From Sphaerospermopsis torques-reginae ITEP-024 (GTDB taxonomy: Bacteria; Cyanobacteriota; Cyanobacteriia; Cyanobacteriales; Nostocaceae), in assembly GCF_019598945.1 (NCBI RefSeq), contig NZ_CP080598.1, forward strand, positions 5,022,001 to 5,086,000: a DNA stretch of 64,000 bases, in the 5' to 3' direction. Both the position numbers and the translations under genes were made by a program. This document shows positions 8,678-16,642 of this stretch, piece after piece. The notes under the pieces are model-generated. The model ran no database searches, was not told the DNA's origin, and worked only from the letters and a program-made list of their open reading frames with translations. Within the stretch, counting starts at the first letter, position 1; each line of letters begins with the position of its first letter.

Positions 8678-9802
8678 TTACCAATTACCAGCATTAATAG
8701 TTGCTTGAGGTAAGATCAGCATGGCATCACCAAAGGAATAAAAACGATATCGAGATGCGATCGCTTGTTCATAAATTTTTAACAATCTTTCTCTACCAAT
8801 CAACGCACTTACCAGCATCAATAAACTAGATCTGGGTAAGTGAAAATTCGTAATTAAACCTTGTACCACTCGCCATTGATAACCAGGATAAATAAATAAA
8901 TTTACCTTACCCACATAAGGTTGTAAATCCCCTGATTGTGCCGCACCTTCTAACGCCCGGACTACTGTAGTACCAACAGCAATAATTCGCCCTCCAGCAG
9001 CCTTAGTAGCCTTAATTTGTTCTACTGTAGCTTCGCTCACCTCAATCCATTCTTCGTGCATTTGGTGAGTTGTTACATCTTCTACTTCGACTGGACGAAA
9101 AGTACCGACTCCTACGTGCAAAGTTAAAAAAGCTTGATTAATACCAATATCGCGCAATTTTTGTAAAAGTTCTGGTGTAAAGTGTAACCCTGCCGTTGGT
9201 GCGGCGATCGCCCCCTGTTCTTGAGCATATACTGTTTGATATTGTTCATCAGCCGCAGTAGAAGCATTAATATAAGGAGGTAAAGGAATTTCCCCGAACT
9301 TCTCCAATACTTGCACCAAAGGGACATTTTCCGGTAAATCAAACTGCAATAACCGCCCCCCAGTAGCTTCATCTCTTGCTACAACTGTCGCTGTTAGTTC
9401 ATTACCCGCAGCTAATTTTTGCCCATCAAAAATAATCTGAGTTCCTGGTTTAAAGTATTTTCCCGGCTTCACCAAAGCCAACCAACAATTATGCTGTCGT
9501 TCTTCCAACAGCAAAACCTCCACCTCAGCACCCGTAGCTTTGCGGCCATATAACCTGGCTGGAATAACTTTCGTATTATTCATCACTAACAAATCCCCAG
9601 GTTTAAGTATTTCTGTCAAATCTCGGAAAATGTAATCAAGTGCTGGTTTTTCTACTCCTGTACTCAGGGAATCTATCACCAACAAACGAGAACTATCTCT
9701 AGGAACAGCCGGGTTTTGGGCAATTAATTCCGTCGGTAGTTCATAATCATAGCCAGATAAAGAACGGTCTAAATCCACACCTTGATTTTCTAAGTTAGAC
9801 AT
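8678..9802 (-). CDS. queA: tRNA queuosine synthesis enzyme QueA (SAM:tRNA ribosyltransferase-isomerase)
   Basis: QueA transfers and isomerises the ribosyl moiety of SAM onto preQ1 at the tRNA wobble position, giving epoxyqueuosine. The 374-residue protein has the family blocks [15 protein letters not shown] near the start, [36 protein letters not shown] and [19 protein letters not shown]. Length and order are normal. It is convergent with ktrA and divergent from the next gene, so it stands alone. Confidence 0.96.
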   Translation of the reverse strand: MSNLENQGVDLDRSLSGYDYELPTELIAQNPAVPRDSSRLLVIDSLSTGVEKPALDYIFRDLTEILKPGDLLVMNNTKVIPARLYGRKATGAEVEVLLLEERQHNCWLALVKPGKYFKPGTQIIFDGQKLAAGNELTATVVARDEATGGRLLQFDLPENVPLVQVLEKFGEIPLPPYINASTAADEQYQTVYAQEQGAIAAPTAGLHFTPELLQKLRDIGINQAFLTLHVGVGTFRPVEVEDVTTHQMHEEWIEVSEATVEQIKATKAAGGRIIAVGTTVVRALEGAAQSGDLQPYVGKVNLFIYPGYQWRVVQGLITNFHLPRSSLLMLVSALIGRERLLKIYEQAIASRYRFYSFGDAMLILPQATINAGNW

Positions 9803-9819
9803 TTTTCTAAAAGATAAAC

Positions 9820-10008
9820 AGGGAATAGGTAATGGGTAATGGGTAATGGGTAATAGGTAATGGGTAATGGGTAATGGGTAATTGGTAATTGGTAATGGGC
9901 ATTGGGTTATTCATCCTCCCAGTCACCAGTCACCAGTCACCAATCACCAGTCCCCAATCACCAATCACCAGTCACCAATCACCAATCACCAGTCCCCAAT
10001 CACCAAAA
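9820..10008. repeat. Tandem repeat tract (GGTAATG and CACCAGT words)
   Basis: Upstream of queA there are about eight copies of GGTAATGG(GTA) followed by alternating CACCAGT, CACCAAT and CCCCAAT units. It is part of the genome-wide short tandem repeat background. A predicted 85-residue translation through it is an artefact of the repeat. Confidence 0.8.
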
Positions 10009-10063
10009 TTGGGTAAATCTCCCCATATAAAAACGGGGACTTTTACCCTAGCAGGAACTATCC

Positions 10064-10504
10064 TTGATCCAGGAAGATATAGATGTAGGATTGGATTTGA
10101 TCCCAAACACCATCATGGAATATTTATATTACCTGGCAAATGCTAGTCTAACGCTCAGGGTCGTTCAACACCTGCACAACAGACCCCAAACTCCTGTTTC
10201 TTTTATCACCGTAATTCATCAAATTGATGGTTGGGTAGTGAGGATTAAACTTAGAGAACCGATCTCAGCCCAAGAAGATGGTGATTTTCGGGCTTTCTTC
10301 AATGAATTAGGAATTAGTTATGAGCCACCCATGAGGATACAAATGGCACTTTGGAGCTTGGAGGCGGGACAATATCCCGTGGACGTAATGCGTCGCTACC
10401 AAGTAGCTATTGTATCTCATGGTAGTCCAGAAAAAGAGGAAATTGAAGCATTCCGACAACAATTTGTCCAAGGTTTGGGCTATTGTCCAGAAACTTTGGC
10501 TTGA
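10064..10504 (+). CDS. Conserved cyanobacterial hypothetical protein
   Basis: A 146-residue soluble protein with no motif I can name. Visible blocks are LIPNTIMEYLYYLANASLTL near the start, a basic/hydrophobic middle (FITVIHQIDGWVVRIKLREP) and a charged helix near the end (SPEKEEIEAFRQQFVQGLG). The chosen start is TTG at 10064 with AGGA placed seven bases upstream; an ATG at 10115 (MEYLYYLA) is the alternative and would cost 17 residues that look conserved in style. A short CCCC/GGGG hairpin lies just ahead (about 10020-10038). It is convergent with yraN. Confidence 0.7.
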   Translation: MIQEDIDVGLDLIPNTIMEYLYYLANASLTLRVVQHLHNRPQTPVSFITVIHQIDGWVVRIKLREPISAQEDGDFRAFFNELGISYEPPMRIQMALWSLEAGQYPVDVMRRYQVAIVSHGSPEKEEIEAFRQQFVQGLGYCPETLA

Positions 10505-10595
10505 AAATAGGTAGGTGATTGGTGACAGGTGACAGATGACAGGTGACAGAAGGAAGTTTAGCAACTACCAATTACCAATTACCAATTACCAATTA

Positions 10596-11102
10596 TCAAT
10601 TTATGGTTGATAGATCAAAAGCTGCTGGAATGTATTCGAGCAGCTTAAACTCATAACCAGGTATTGATAAACTAGCTAAGGTTTGGGGAGTAACTATATC
10701 CTTGGCAACATTTTTTGGCAAGGGTTGACAAAAGACAATAGCGACATCAAAACGACAAGAATAATCAGCTTTTTCAGGATACTGAGCTAAAAATATTCCT
10801 GCTGTGTGACAGAGTTTTGCTTGTTTTTTTGGGGTGATAGCGTTTCTACCTCCAGCATCCCAACTACCAGCACTGCGGGTTTTCACTTCTACAAATGCGA
10901 GTATTGAGTTTTGATGATTGGTGGTTTGCTTGTTTGCTGTTTCTTTTGTATCGTGGTACTGGGCAATAATATCAATTTCTCCCCAGCGACAAGAAAAGCG
11001 ACGGTGCAGAATTTCCCAACCTGTAGATTTTAACCACTGTGCTACTAGGTCTTCTCCTATGTTACCAATATCAGCATAATTAGATGGAGGAGGTTTAGAC
11101 AT
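10596..11102 (-). CDS. YraN/UPF0102 family endonuclease-like protein
   Basis: The YraN family has a restriction-endonuclease-like fold related to Holliday junction resolvases; its cellular role is poorly defined. The 168-residue protein shows the family order [19 protein letters not shown], then [10 protein letters not shown] (catalytic E-x-D region) and [10 protein letters not shown] (the ExK of the PD-(D/E)xK motif). The family is usually about 120 residues; the excess is a glutamine/asparagine-rich loop ([14 protein letters not shown], about residues 53-66) and a longer C-terminus. The start is divergent from the pentapeptide gene, 30 bp away. Confidence 0.9.
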   Translation of the reverse strand: MSKPPPSNYADIGNIGEDLVAQWLKSTGWEILHRRFSCRWGEIDIIAQYHDTKETANKQTTNHQNSILAFVEVKTRSAGSWDAGGRNAITPKKQAKLCHTAGIFLAQYPEKADYSCRFDVAIVFCQPLPKNVAKDIVTPQTLASLSIPGYEFKLLEYIPAAFDLSTIN

Positions 11103-11132
11103 GAATTAAGAAACCCAATACAAAAAAATACC

Positions 11133-11636
11133 ATGAATATTAAGTATCGTTTTTTGTCACTTATCCTCAGTTTACTGCTTTGGGCGATCATTCCGATCAC
11201 AGCATTATTGGGTTTAGCATCCACGGCTTTAGCACTAGAATACAACAAAGAAATTTTGATAGAAGCAGATTTTTCTGGACGTGATTTAACAGATTCTAGC
11301 TTTACTAAGGCTAATCTTCGTCAGAGTAATTTTAGTGGTGCTAACTTGCGTGGTGTCAGCTTTTTTGCTGCAAATCTAGAATCAGCAAATTTAACGGAGG
11401 CTGATTTAACTAATGCTACCTTAGATTCTGCACGTTTGATTAAAGCTAATTTAACTAATGCTGTTTTGGAAGGTGCATTTGCGGCTAGTGCCAAATTTGA
11501 TGGTGCAATAATTGATGGTGCTGATTTTACTGATGTGCTGCTGCGTTCAGATGAGCAAAAAAAATTATGCAAGTTGGCTAAAGGTACTAATCCTGTAACG
11601 GGTAGGGATACAAGAGATACTTTATTCTGTCCGTAG
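11133..11636 (+). CDS. Exported pentapeptide-repeat protein (probably thylakoid lumen)
   Basis: The 167-residue product begins with a hydrophobic signal sequence (residues 6-34) ending in TALALEY, a plausible signal peptidase site after ALA. The body is a run of A(D/N)LxX pentapeptides, such as ADFSG, ANLRQ, ANLRG, ANLES, ADLTN and ANLTN, which fold as a right-handed quadrilateral beta-helix. It closes with a short cysteine pair region (KLCKLAKG and TLFCP). Small lumenal pentapeptide proteins of this layout are common in cyanobacteria, with unknown function. It is transcribed divergently from yraN. Confidence 0.85.
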   Translation: MNIKYRFLSLILSLLLWAIIPITALLGLASTALALEYNKEILIEADFSGRDLTDSSFTKANLRQSNFSGANLRGVSFFAANLESANLTEADLTNATLDSARLIKANLTNAVLEGAFAASAKFDGAIIDGADFTDVLLRSDEQKKLCKLAKGTNPVTGRDTRDTLFCP

Positions 11637-11768
11637 TTACGACTATTCGACTATCAGCAGTCAGAAGTTAATGGTCAGCTTGATCAAACATTGTGACTCC
11701 TGTGTAGGGGTTTAGCAATGCTCATTGGTGTCAACTCAGGCCACAAATAGCTTTTTTGTTTAGCTTCC

Positions 11769-11862
11769 AAACCCGCCTGGAAATTAAGTTCCGGTCTAAT
11801 AACAAAAGTCATCTTCAGATGACTTTTGCTATTAGACTCTTAATTCATTCCCAGTCGGGCTT
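11769..11862. repeat. Long near-perfect inverted repeat (MITE-like hairpin)
   Basis: The two arms of about 45 bp are complementary apart from a few mismatches and meet at CAAAAGTCATC / GATGACTTTTG near 11815. The outer arms read CCCGCCTGG and CCAGTCGGG. The sequence could extrude as one long hairpin, like a foldback element. It lies directly upstream of the adenylate cyclase remnant and may have helped to break that gene. Confidence 0.75.
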
Positions 11863-11881
11863 TGAAAGAGTGAGAAAATAA

Positions 11882-12281
11882 ATTCGCGATCGCCAAAAAA
11901 TCGAATCTATTTTAAGGGATGAACAAGCAAAATCAGAACGCTTATTATTGAATATTTTACCCTCAGAAATTGCCCAAAAATTAAAGGAAGAAGAAAGCGC
12001 GATCGCTAACAGATTTGATGAGGTGACAATTTTGTTTGCGGATATTGTGAATTTTACTGGTTTATCTGCTCAAATATCGCCGATAGAATTAGTAAATTCT
12101 TTGAATGAAATTTTTTCTAGTTTTGATAGATTAGCTGATTTTTATGGTTTAGCAAAAATCAAAACTATTGGTGATGCTTATATGGTAATTGGTGGTTTAG
12201 CTACTCCTTGAAAACCGGGGTGAAATTCAAGTTAAGGGTAGAGGAATAATGACAATTTATTTTTTAATTGGTAATGGGTAA
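11882..12281 (+). pseudogene. Adenylate/guanylate cyclase catalytic domain, internally deleted remnant
   Basis: The frame from 11882 to 12211 reads through RLLLNILPSEIAQKLK, the usual linker before a class III cyclase domain, then VTILFADIVNFTGLSA (metal-binding Asp) and KIKTIGDAYMVIGG, and stops. Directly after, in another frame at 12216-12281, the typical domain end GEIQVKGRGIMTIYFLIG appears. So about 100 residues in the middle of the catalytic domain have been deleted and the sensor half upstream is missing. The product cannot be an active cyclase. A long foldback repeat sits just upstream. Confidence 0.85.
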
Positions 12282-12323
12282 TTGGTAATAGGTAATTAAT
12301 GATTTCCTATCACCAGTCACTGC

Positions 12324-13196
12324 TCACTTTTGATAAAATAATAAGCCAATCCCCATAATTGCAACTATTACACCAATAATTGCTCTCCAACTGACTTTTT
12401 CACCCATAAAGATAGCAATGGGAATTACAAGTATAGGGCTGGTTTGCATGAGGGTTGAGGCAATACCCACGTTAGTTAATTTAATTGCTGTTTGTTGTAA
12501 CCAAATTCCTAAATAAGTGCCTAAAAAAGCAGCTAAAAAACTGGCTAATATAACTCGTCTTGACTGCCAATAAGGATATCCGAAAACGTGATTTCTTTGA
12601 TTGGGAAATAATGCCCAAATTAAAATTATTAATACTCCGGCAATTAATCTGAATAATGCTGCCCACAAAGGGGAAATATTCGTACCTGTAAATGCTGCAC
12701 GGGAAAAAACAGCACCGATGGCGTTAGCTGTTGCTGCTAACAAACCTAACCCTATTCCTGGCCATAGTTGTGTGGTTGCACTTTCAATATTATTACTGGT
12801 TCTTTCGGTAACAACCCAAGCAACACCTAAAATAGTGAGTAAAATACCACACCAAGCATTGATGTTAAGACTTTCTTGGAGAAAAATTGTAGCAGCGATC
12901 GCACTCATGGGAGGGGCTAAAGTTCCCAAAAGCAAAACTCTACGGGGTCCGATTCGGTTGATAGCTGCTAAAAAAGCTGTATCTCCTAAACCAATACCCA
13001 CTGCACCACTGAGGAGGAGAAATAATAAGGTTAAGGGTGCAAGGGTGGGCTGAAAATCACCACTGACTAAAATTGTAATTAGCAACAGTGCGATCGCTAT
13101 TATGCCTTTGATGAAGTTTAGCTGTAAGGGCGGAATGCGCTGCCCCAATACTCCATATACCACAGAAGCGATCGCCCAGAAACCAGCAGCAGACAA
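12324..13196 (-). CDS. EamA/DMT-superfamily transporter
   Basis: A 290-residue integral membrane protein with about ten helices arranged as two EamA repeats (first IASVVYGVLGQRIPPLQLNF, second GLLAATANAIGAVFSRAAF). Members export small metabolites such as amino acids; the substrate cannot be read from sequence. The start is unclear: the frame stays open upstream and reads IIGLTNGTGELAALSAAGFW, which looks like a genuine transporter N-terminus, but there is no in-frame ATG or GTG, only the TTG at 13196. Either TTG is used or an upstream start has been lost. Confidence 0.8.
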   Translation of the reverse strand: MSAAGFWAIASVVYGVLGQRIPPLQLNFIKGIIAIALLLITILVSGDFQPTLAPLTLLFLLLSGAVGIGLGDTAFLAAINRIGPRRVLLLGTLAPPMSAIAATIFLQESLNINAWCGILLTILGVAWVVTERTSNNIESATTQLWPGIGLGLLAATANAIGAVFSRAAFTGTNISPLWAALFRLIAGVLIILIWALFPNQRNHVFGYPYWQSRRVILASFLAAFLGTYLGIWLQQTAIKLTNVGIASTLMQTSPILVIPIAIFMGEKVSWRAIIGVIVAIMGIGLLFYQK

Positions 13197-13514
13197 GGCT
13201 GCTAATTCACCTGTACCATTAGTTAAGCCAATAATTAAGAAACTATTAAAAATGATCTTAACTCCCCAAATAAGCCTGAAAACTATTTTTATAATATATC
13301 AAATAATGGGACTTAAAATTAGCACTCTCAGTTTACAAGTGCTAAATTTTTAAAATTTTTTAAAATCGGTAAATTGAACTTGTAATTTCTGTTTTTTGTC
13401 GTTATATTTGAATATATAGCAATCATATTTGATGCTGAAATCACTCATAAAAAATTAAATAGGTTACAGATTCCAGTCACTAGACTAACAACTCAACAGA
13501 TTTGGAGGATTGGC

Positions 13515-13865
13515 ATGAACTATACTTTTGACATTGTAGGAGTATCTCCAATTTTATACTTTTTCAATCACCAACAACAAAGTTTAGAAAAACCTCTACA
13601 CCAAAAAGTTGAATATTTGGGAACTCAAACTTGTACATTAGATGCGTTTCTAGAATCTGTAGAATCAGTTCCAACTGCTGGTAGTTGGAATTTAGATCAA
13701 GTGGTAGATACAGTGATTGAATTTTGGTTGAATAATGCAGAGACTATTCAATATTGGAAAGCTAGATTACAAGACGCTGGAAGAGATAATTTGCTAGTAG
13801 CTAGAGTTGGGGAAATTAAAGCTTTACAAGCTGAATTTGAATCTCTGTTAGGTAAAAATTGGTGA
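13515..13865 (+). CDS. Conserved cyanobacterial hypothetical protein
   Basis: A 116-residue acidic protein with a clear GGAGGA ribosome binding site eight bases before the ATG. It starts MNYTFDIVGVSPILYFFNHQ and carries a tryptophan-rich middle (GSWNLDQVVDTVIEFWLNN, ETIQYWKARLQ). I recognise no domain, signal peptide or membrane segment. The strong ribosome binding site and clean codon use argue that it is expressed. Neighbours give no functional clue. Confidence 0.75.
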   Translation: MNYTFDIVGVSPILYFFNHQQQSLEKPLHQKVEYLGTQTCTLDAFLESVESVPTAGSWNLDQVVDTVIEFWLNNAETIQYWKARLQDAGRDNLLVARVGEIKALQAEFESLLGKNW

Positions 13866-13947
13866 GTCATTCGATTTTAGATTTTAGATTTTAGATTTTG
13901 GATTGAATATACTCCTGACTCCTTGATCTCCTGACTCCTTACCACAT

Positions 13948-14946
13948 TTATTCGTTTTCTAATGCTTGCAAAATTTTCCGATATAAATCTTCTACTTTCT
14001 GTATTTGTTGCTCTCCCAGTAAGGCATAATGAGCTAAACCAGGGGCGCTATTAATTTCCAACAGAGTATAATCTACCGTATAATCTACTATGGGTTGAGT
14101 AATATCAGCGGTGAGAATATCTACACCTGCTAATCTCAAACCCATATCTTTAGTGATATTAATCGCTAGTTTCTGAAAATCAGGATGAATTTTATCAGTA
14201 AAATCTACTGCATCACCACCTGTAGATAAATTTGCATTGTCTAAAAGATAAATTAAAGTATCTTCGGCAAGTACACTATCAAAGGTAAGATTTTGTTGAT
14301 TTAATTTCTTGATAATGCGGAAATCTGCAACATCAATTAATATTTTTTCCCCTGTTTTGATTAACTGTTCACGTTTGTTTTGTAGTAATTCTAAAATAGT
14401 AGATTTACCATCACCAGTTACAGATAAAGGTATTCTTTGATAAGCCGCTATAACTTCATTATCTAAAACTAAAATCCTAAAGTCATTGCCGTTATAAAAT
14501 CTTTCTACAATTAAGACAGACTGAGTAGCAAGTATTTTTTCTGCTACTTGATAATATTCCTGTTTATTATATACTTTGGTAACTAAAATTCCTAAACTGA
14601 GATTTAAAGGTTTAACAATTACAGGGAATCCTAATTCTTGGGCATAGTTCCAACCATCATGGATATTTCTAGGGTTGGCGACTTTTGCACACATTTTATC
14701 ATTAAAAAATGTTTGTCCTTCCGTAACTCGATAACCAAGTTTACCCAAAAAATAATTAGAAAAGGCTTTATCCTGTGCTAAATTTGCCGAACCAAAACCA
14801 TTGATATTCAATCTCGTGTTATCAAAAACGGTTATTTTTCCATTTTTAAACGTAATATGTCCAATTAGTTCATATTCAGGTTCTATGACAACAGTAGCGC
14901 CCATTTCTGTAGCCACTTTTTTTAAAACTGATGCAGTGAATTTCAT
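13948..14946 (-). CDS. Stand-alone ATP-grasp ligase resembling the cyanophycin synthetase ATP-grasp domain
   Basis: This 332-residue protein has an ATP-grasp core: GFPVIVKPLNLSLGILVTKV (lysine and glycine-rich loop), VLIVERFYNGNDFRILVLDN, VTGDGKSTILELLQNKR, and the metal-binding end TLLEINSAPGLAHYALLG. These blocks match the ATP-grasp half of cyanophycin synthetase (CphA) rather than RimK or D-Ala ligase, but the Mur-ligase half and the usual CphA N-terminal domain are missing. It should form an amide or peptide bond between a carboxylate and an amine; substrates are unknown. No CphA or cyanophycinase gene is close by. Confidence 0.75.
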   Translation of the reverse strand: MKFTASVLKKVATEMGATVVIEPEYELIGHITFKNGKITVFDNTRLNINGFGSANLAQDKAFSNYFLGKLGYRVTEGQTFFNDKMCAKVANPRNIHDGWNYAQELGFPVIVKPLNLSLGILVTKVYNKQEYYQVAEKILATQSVLIVERFYNGNDFRILVLDNEVIAAYQRIPLSVTGDGKSTILELLQNKREQLIKTGEKILIDVADFRIIKKLNQQNLTFDSVLAEDTLIYLLDNANLSTGGDAVDFTDKIHPDFQKLAINITKDMGLRLAGVDILTADITQPIVDYTVDYTLLEINSAPGLAHYALLGEQQIQKVEDLYRKILQALENE

Positions 14947-15089
14947 ACAACATTCCTGTTTGATGTATCAGATAATTTGCCAGATTAGTAGAGGCAATAC
15001 GCAATATATATTCTCACAAATTGTATATTCATGCTACAATGATTTACAAATTGATATGTAATTTTGTCTAAGTAAGAGGTAAAATTTTA

Positions 15090-15182
15090 ATGAAAAATGT
15101 TGTTTTATTTACCAAGCATTCAGCACTGTTGATATTAACTTTATTTGTGTATCGTGAAAAATCTGGAAATAATATTTTCTAG
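15090..15182 (+). CDS. Possible 30-residue hydrophobic small protein
   Basis: An ATG at 15090 preceded by AAGAGGT opens a 30-codon frame (MKNVVLFTKHSALLILTLFV then YREKSGNNIF). It resembles a signal peptide or a single-helix membrane peptide, and may be a remnant of a truncated secreted protein. There is no homology I can recall, so this is a weak call based on the ribosome binding site and composition alone. Confidence 0.25.
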   Translation: MKNVVLFTKHSALLILTLFVYREKSGNNIF

Positions 15183-15339
15183 GTTTTATTGCTTAGTAAA
15201 AACAAATTGTTGCACTAAGTATTGACAATCCAAGAATTATGTAATAACAAAGTGGCATCGTCAATTAAAGGCGCTAGTGTTATCCCCCCTAAGAGACACA
15301 CTAACGCCAATCAATCAAATTCATACGGATAATATAATC

Positions 15340-15576
15340 ATGCCACAAAACACAGATGACAAAGATACCAAATCAAAAAATCCAGCAATTTCTTATAGAA
15401 ATCGGCTGAATAGTTGGGCTATAGCTCGCGTGGTTGCGAATCAAGAGCGTGTAATTATTGCCAGATTCCGTAGTCGTTCAGATGCAGATGGTTATATTCA
15501 GCACTTGCGTCAACTCATACCTGATGGTTCTTTCGAGATTTTCTTTGATTCTCAACGGGAAGCAGCGGCGATTTAA
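15340..15576 (+). CDS. Small conserved cyanobacterial protein (SPOR-like composition)
   Basis: A 78-residue protein starting MPQNTDDKDTKSKNP. The C-terminal half (WAIARVVANQERVIIARFRS then RSDADGYIQHLRQLIPDGSF) has the rhythm of a SPOR-like or ferredoxin-like alpha-beta fold, but I cannot assign a family. The ATG at 15340 was chosen over an upstream in-frame alternative at 15277, because the preceding residues look non-coding. It is convergent with the nucleoside phosphorylase-like gene. Confidence 0.65.
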   Translation: MPQNTDDKDTKSKNPAISYRNRLNSWAIARVVANQERVIIARFRSRSDADGYIQHLRQLIPDGSFEIFFDSQREAAAI

Positions 15577-15635
15577 GCTTTGAGTTATCATATCAATTGA
15601 TAATTGACAATTGACAATTGACAATTTTTTCATTC

Positions 15636-15720
15636 AAGGTTTAAAACTTCCGTTTACAGGGTAAAAAAGCCAAAAATTCAGCTTTTTCAATCTTCTCCTT
15701 TCAACCAGAGAGGTAATTGT
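15636..15720. repeat. Dispersed ~85-bp two-hairpin repeat, copy 2
   Basis: Second copy of the element at 1044-1128, in the same orientation, again preceded by GACAATT repeats and ending GAGAGGTAATTGT. It retains the AAAAGCC / AGCTTTTT stem; the first hairpin is eroded. It lies between convergent genes. Confidence 0.6.
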
Positions 15721-15792
15721 CAATTGTTCATTGTCAATTGTCCATGATTGAAGTGATTCTCAGATTCCCGACTTCGCAAAGAAATCGGGGAT

Positions 15793-16498
15793 CTATATCC
15801 GAGTTGAGGAACTGGCTAAACAGTAAGCTAGTGTTTCTAATATTTTGAGTGCTTGTAAGGAACTACGAATCAAGCGGGTAGCAGCTAGGGGTTGACGGAT
15901 GAATGTTAAGGCCAGGGGTAGAGGTTGGAGTGAACCATCGGTGCTAATGGCTGTTGTTAGGTTAGGTATATCATGGAGAGTATCATCACTAACGACTCGT
16001 AATATTGCGGTTGATAACCCTAGTGGCTGGAAAAATTCTAAGAATGGGAATCCTTCCATATCAACAACATCAGCGCCAGATTGTAGATGTAAATTTTGTT
16101 TTTCTGCTGTTAGGGATATGACGCGATCGCTCGTTAATCCCTTCACAAAACATACTTTATCCCCAAGTTGGTTATGTATCTCTGTGATCAAGGTGCGATC
16201 GCACTTTTTCAGATTTCTTTGATACATACAATCTCGATAGAGAACTATATCACCAACCTTGTAATGCTCATTTAAACTGCCACATAAACCCATCAGCAGC
16301 ACTCGTTGATTAAGTTGATTTAAATGTTGACAATTGTTTTCCAAAAACTGGTACAGTGATTTCATTCCCAGGGGTATTGCTATCACCTGTGGTTGCAAAC
16401 CTTTAACACGACTTAAACCACGACAAACGGCTTGGTGTTCTGCTCCTTGGGGAACTAAAATTGTGTTAATAATTGATGTTTTTTTTAATAGTTATCAT
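15793..16498 (-). CDS. Nucleoside phosphorylase/nucleosidase-like protein with A8-disrupted start
   Basis: The product belongs to the PNP/MTA-SAH nucleosidase superfamily: VLLMGLCGSLNEHYKVGDIV (phosphate/ribose pocket), GADVVDMEGFPFLEF (the VDMEg motif that binds ribose) and LRVVSDDT near the catalytic Asp. The conserved-looking reading frame runs upstream of the nearest TTG (16398) through ILVPQGAEHQAVCRGLSR, but the only ATG (16498) is in another frame and would join it only if the A8 tract (16479-16486) had one A fewer. So expression may depend on slippage, a rare start codon or TTG at 16398, or the gene may be broken. Confidence 0.65.
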
Positions 16499-16642
16499 TA
16501 GATATTTTTAATTTGACTGTAAAATATAAATTATACTCTACCGTAATATCAACTTTTTTCATCTTGTATATTGCTGTTTTTCTTATTGTACTACCCTTTG
16601 GAAATCCGCTTCGTGTCTACGTGCATTCGTGGTTAATTTAAT

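Noticed and set aside
9889-10146. 85-residue frame of PITSHQSP repeats
   Set aside because: It is the translation of CACCAGT/CACCAAT tandem repeats and overlaps the start of a better gene.
12601-13053. 150-residue frame antisense to the EamA transporter
   Set aside because: A shadow of the transporter: basic, repetitive composition and no start signal.
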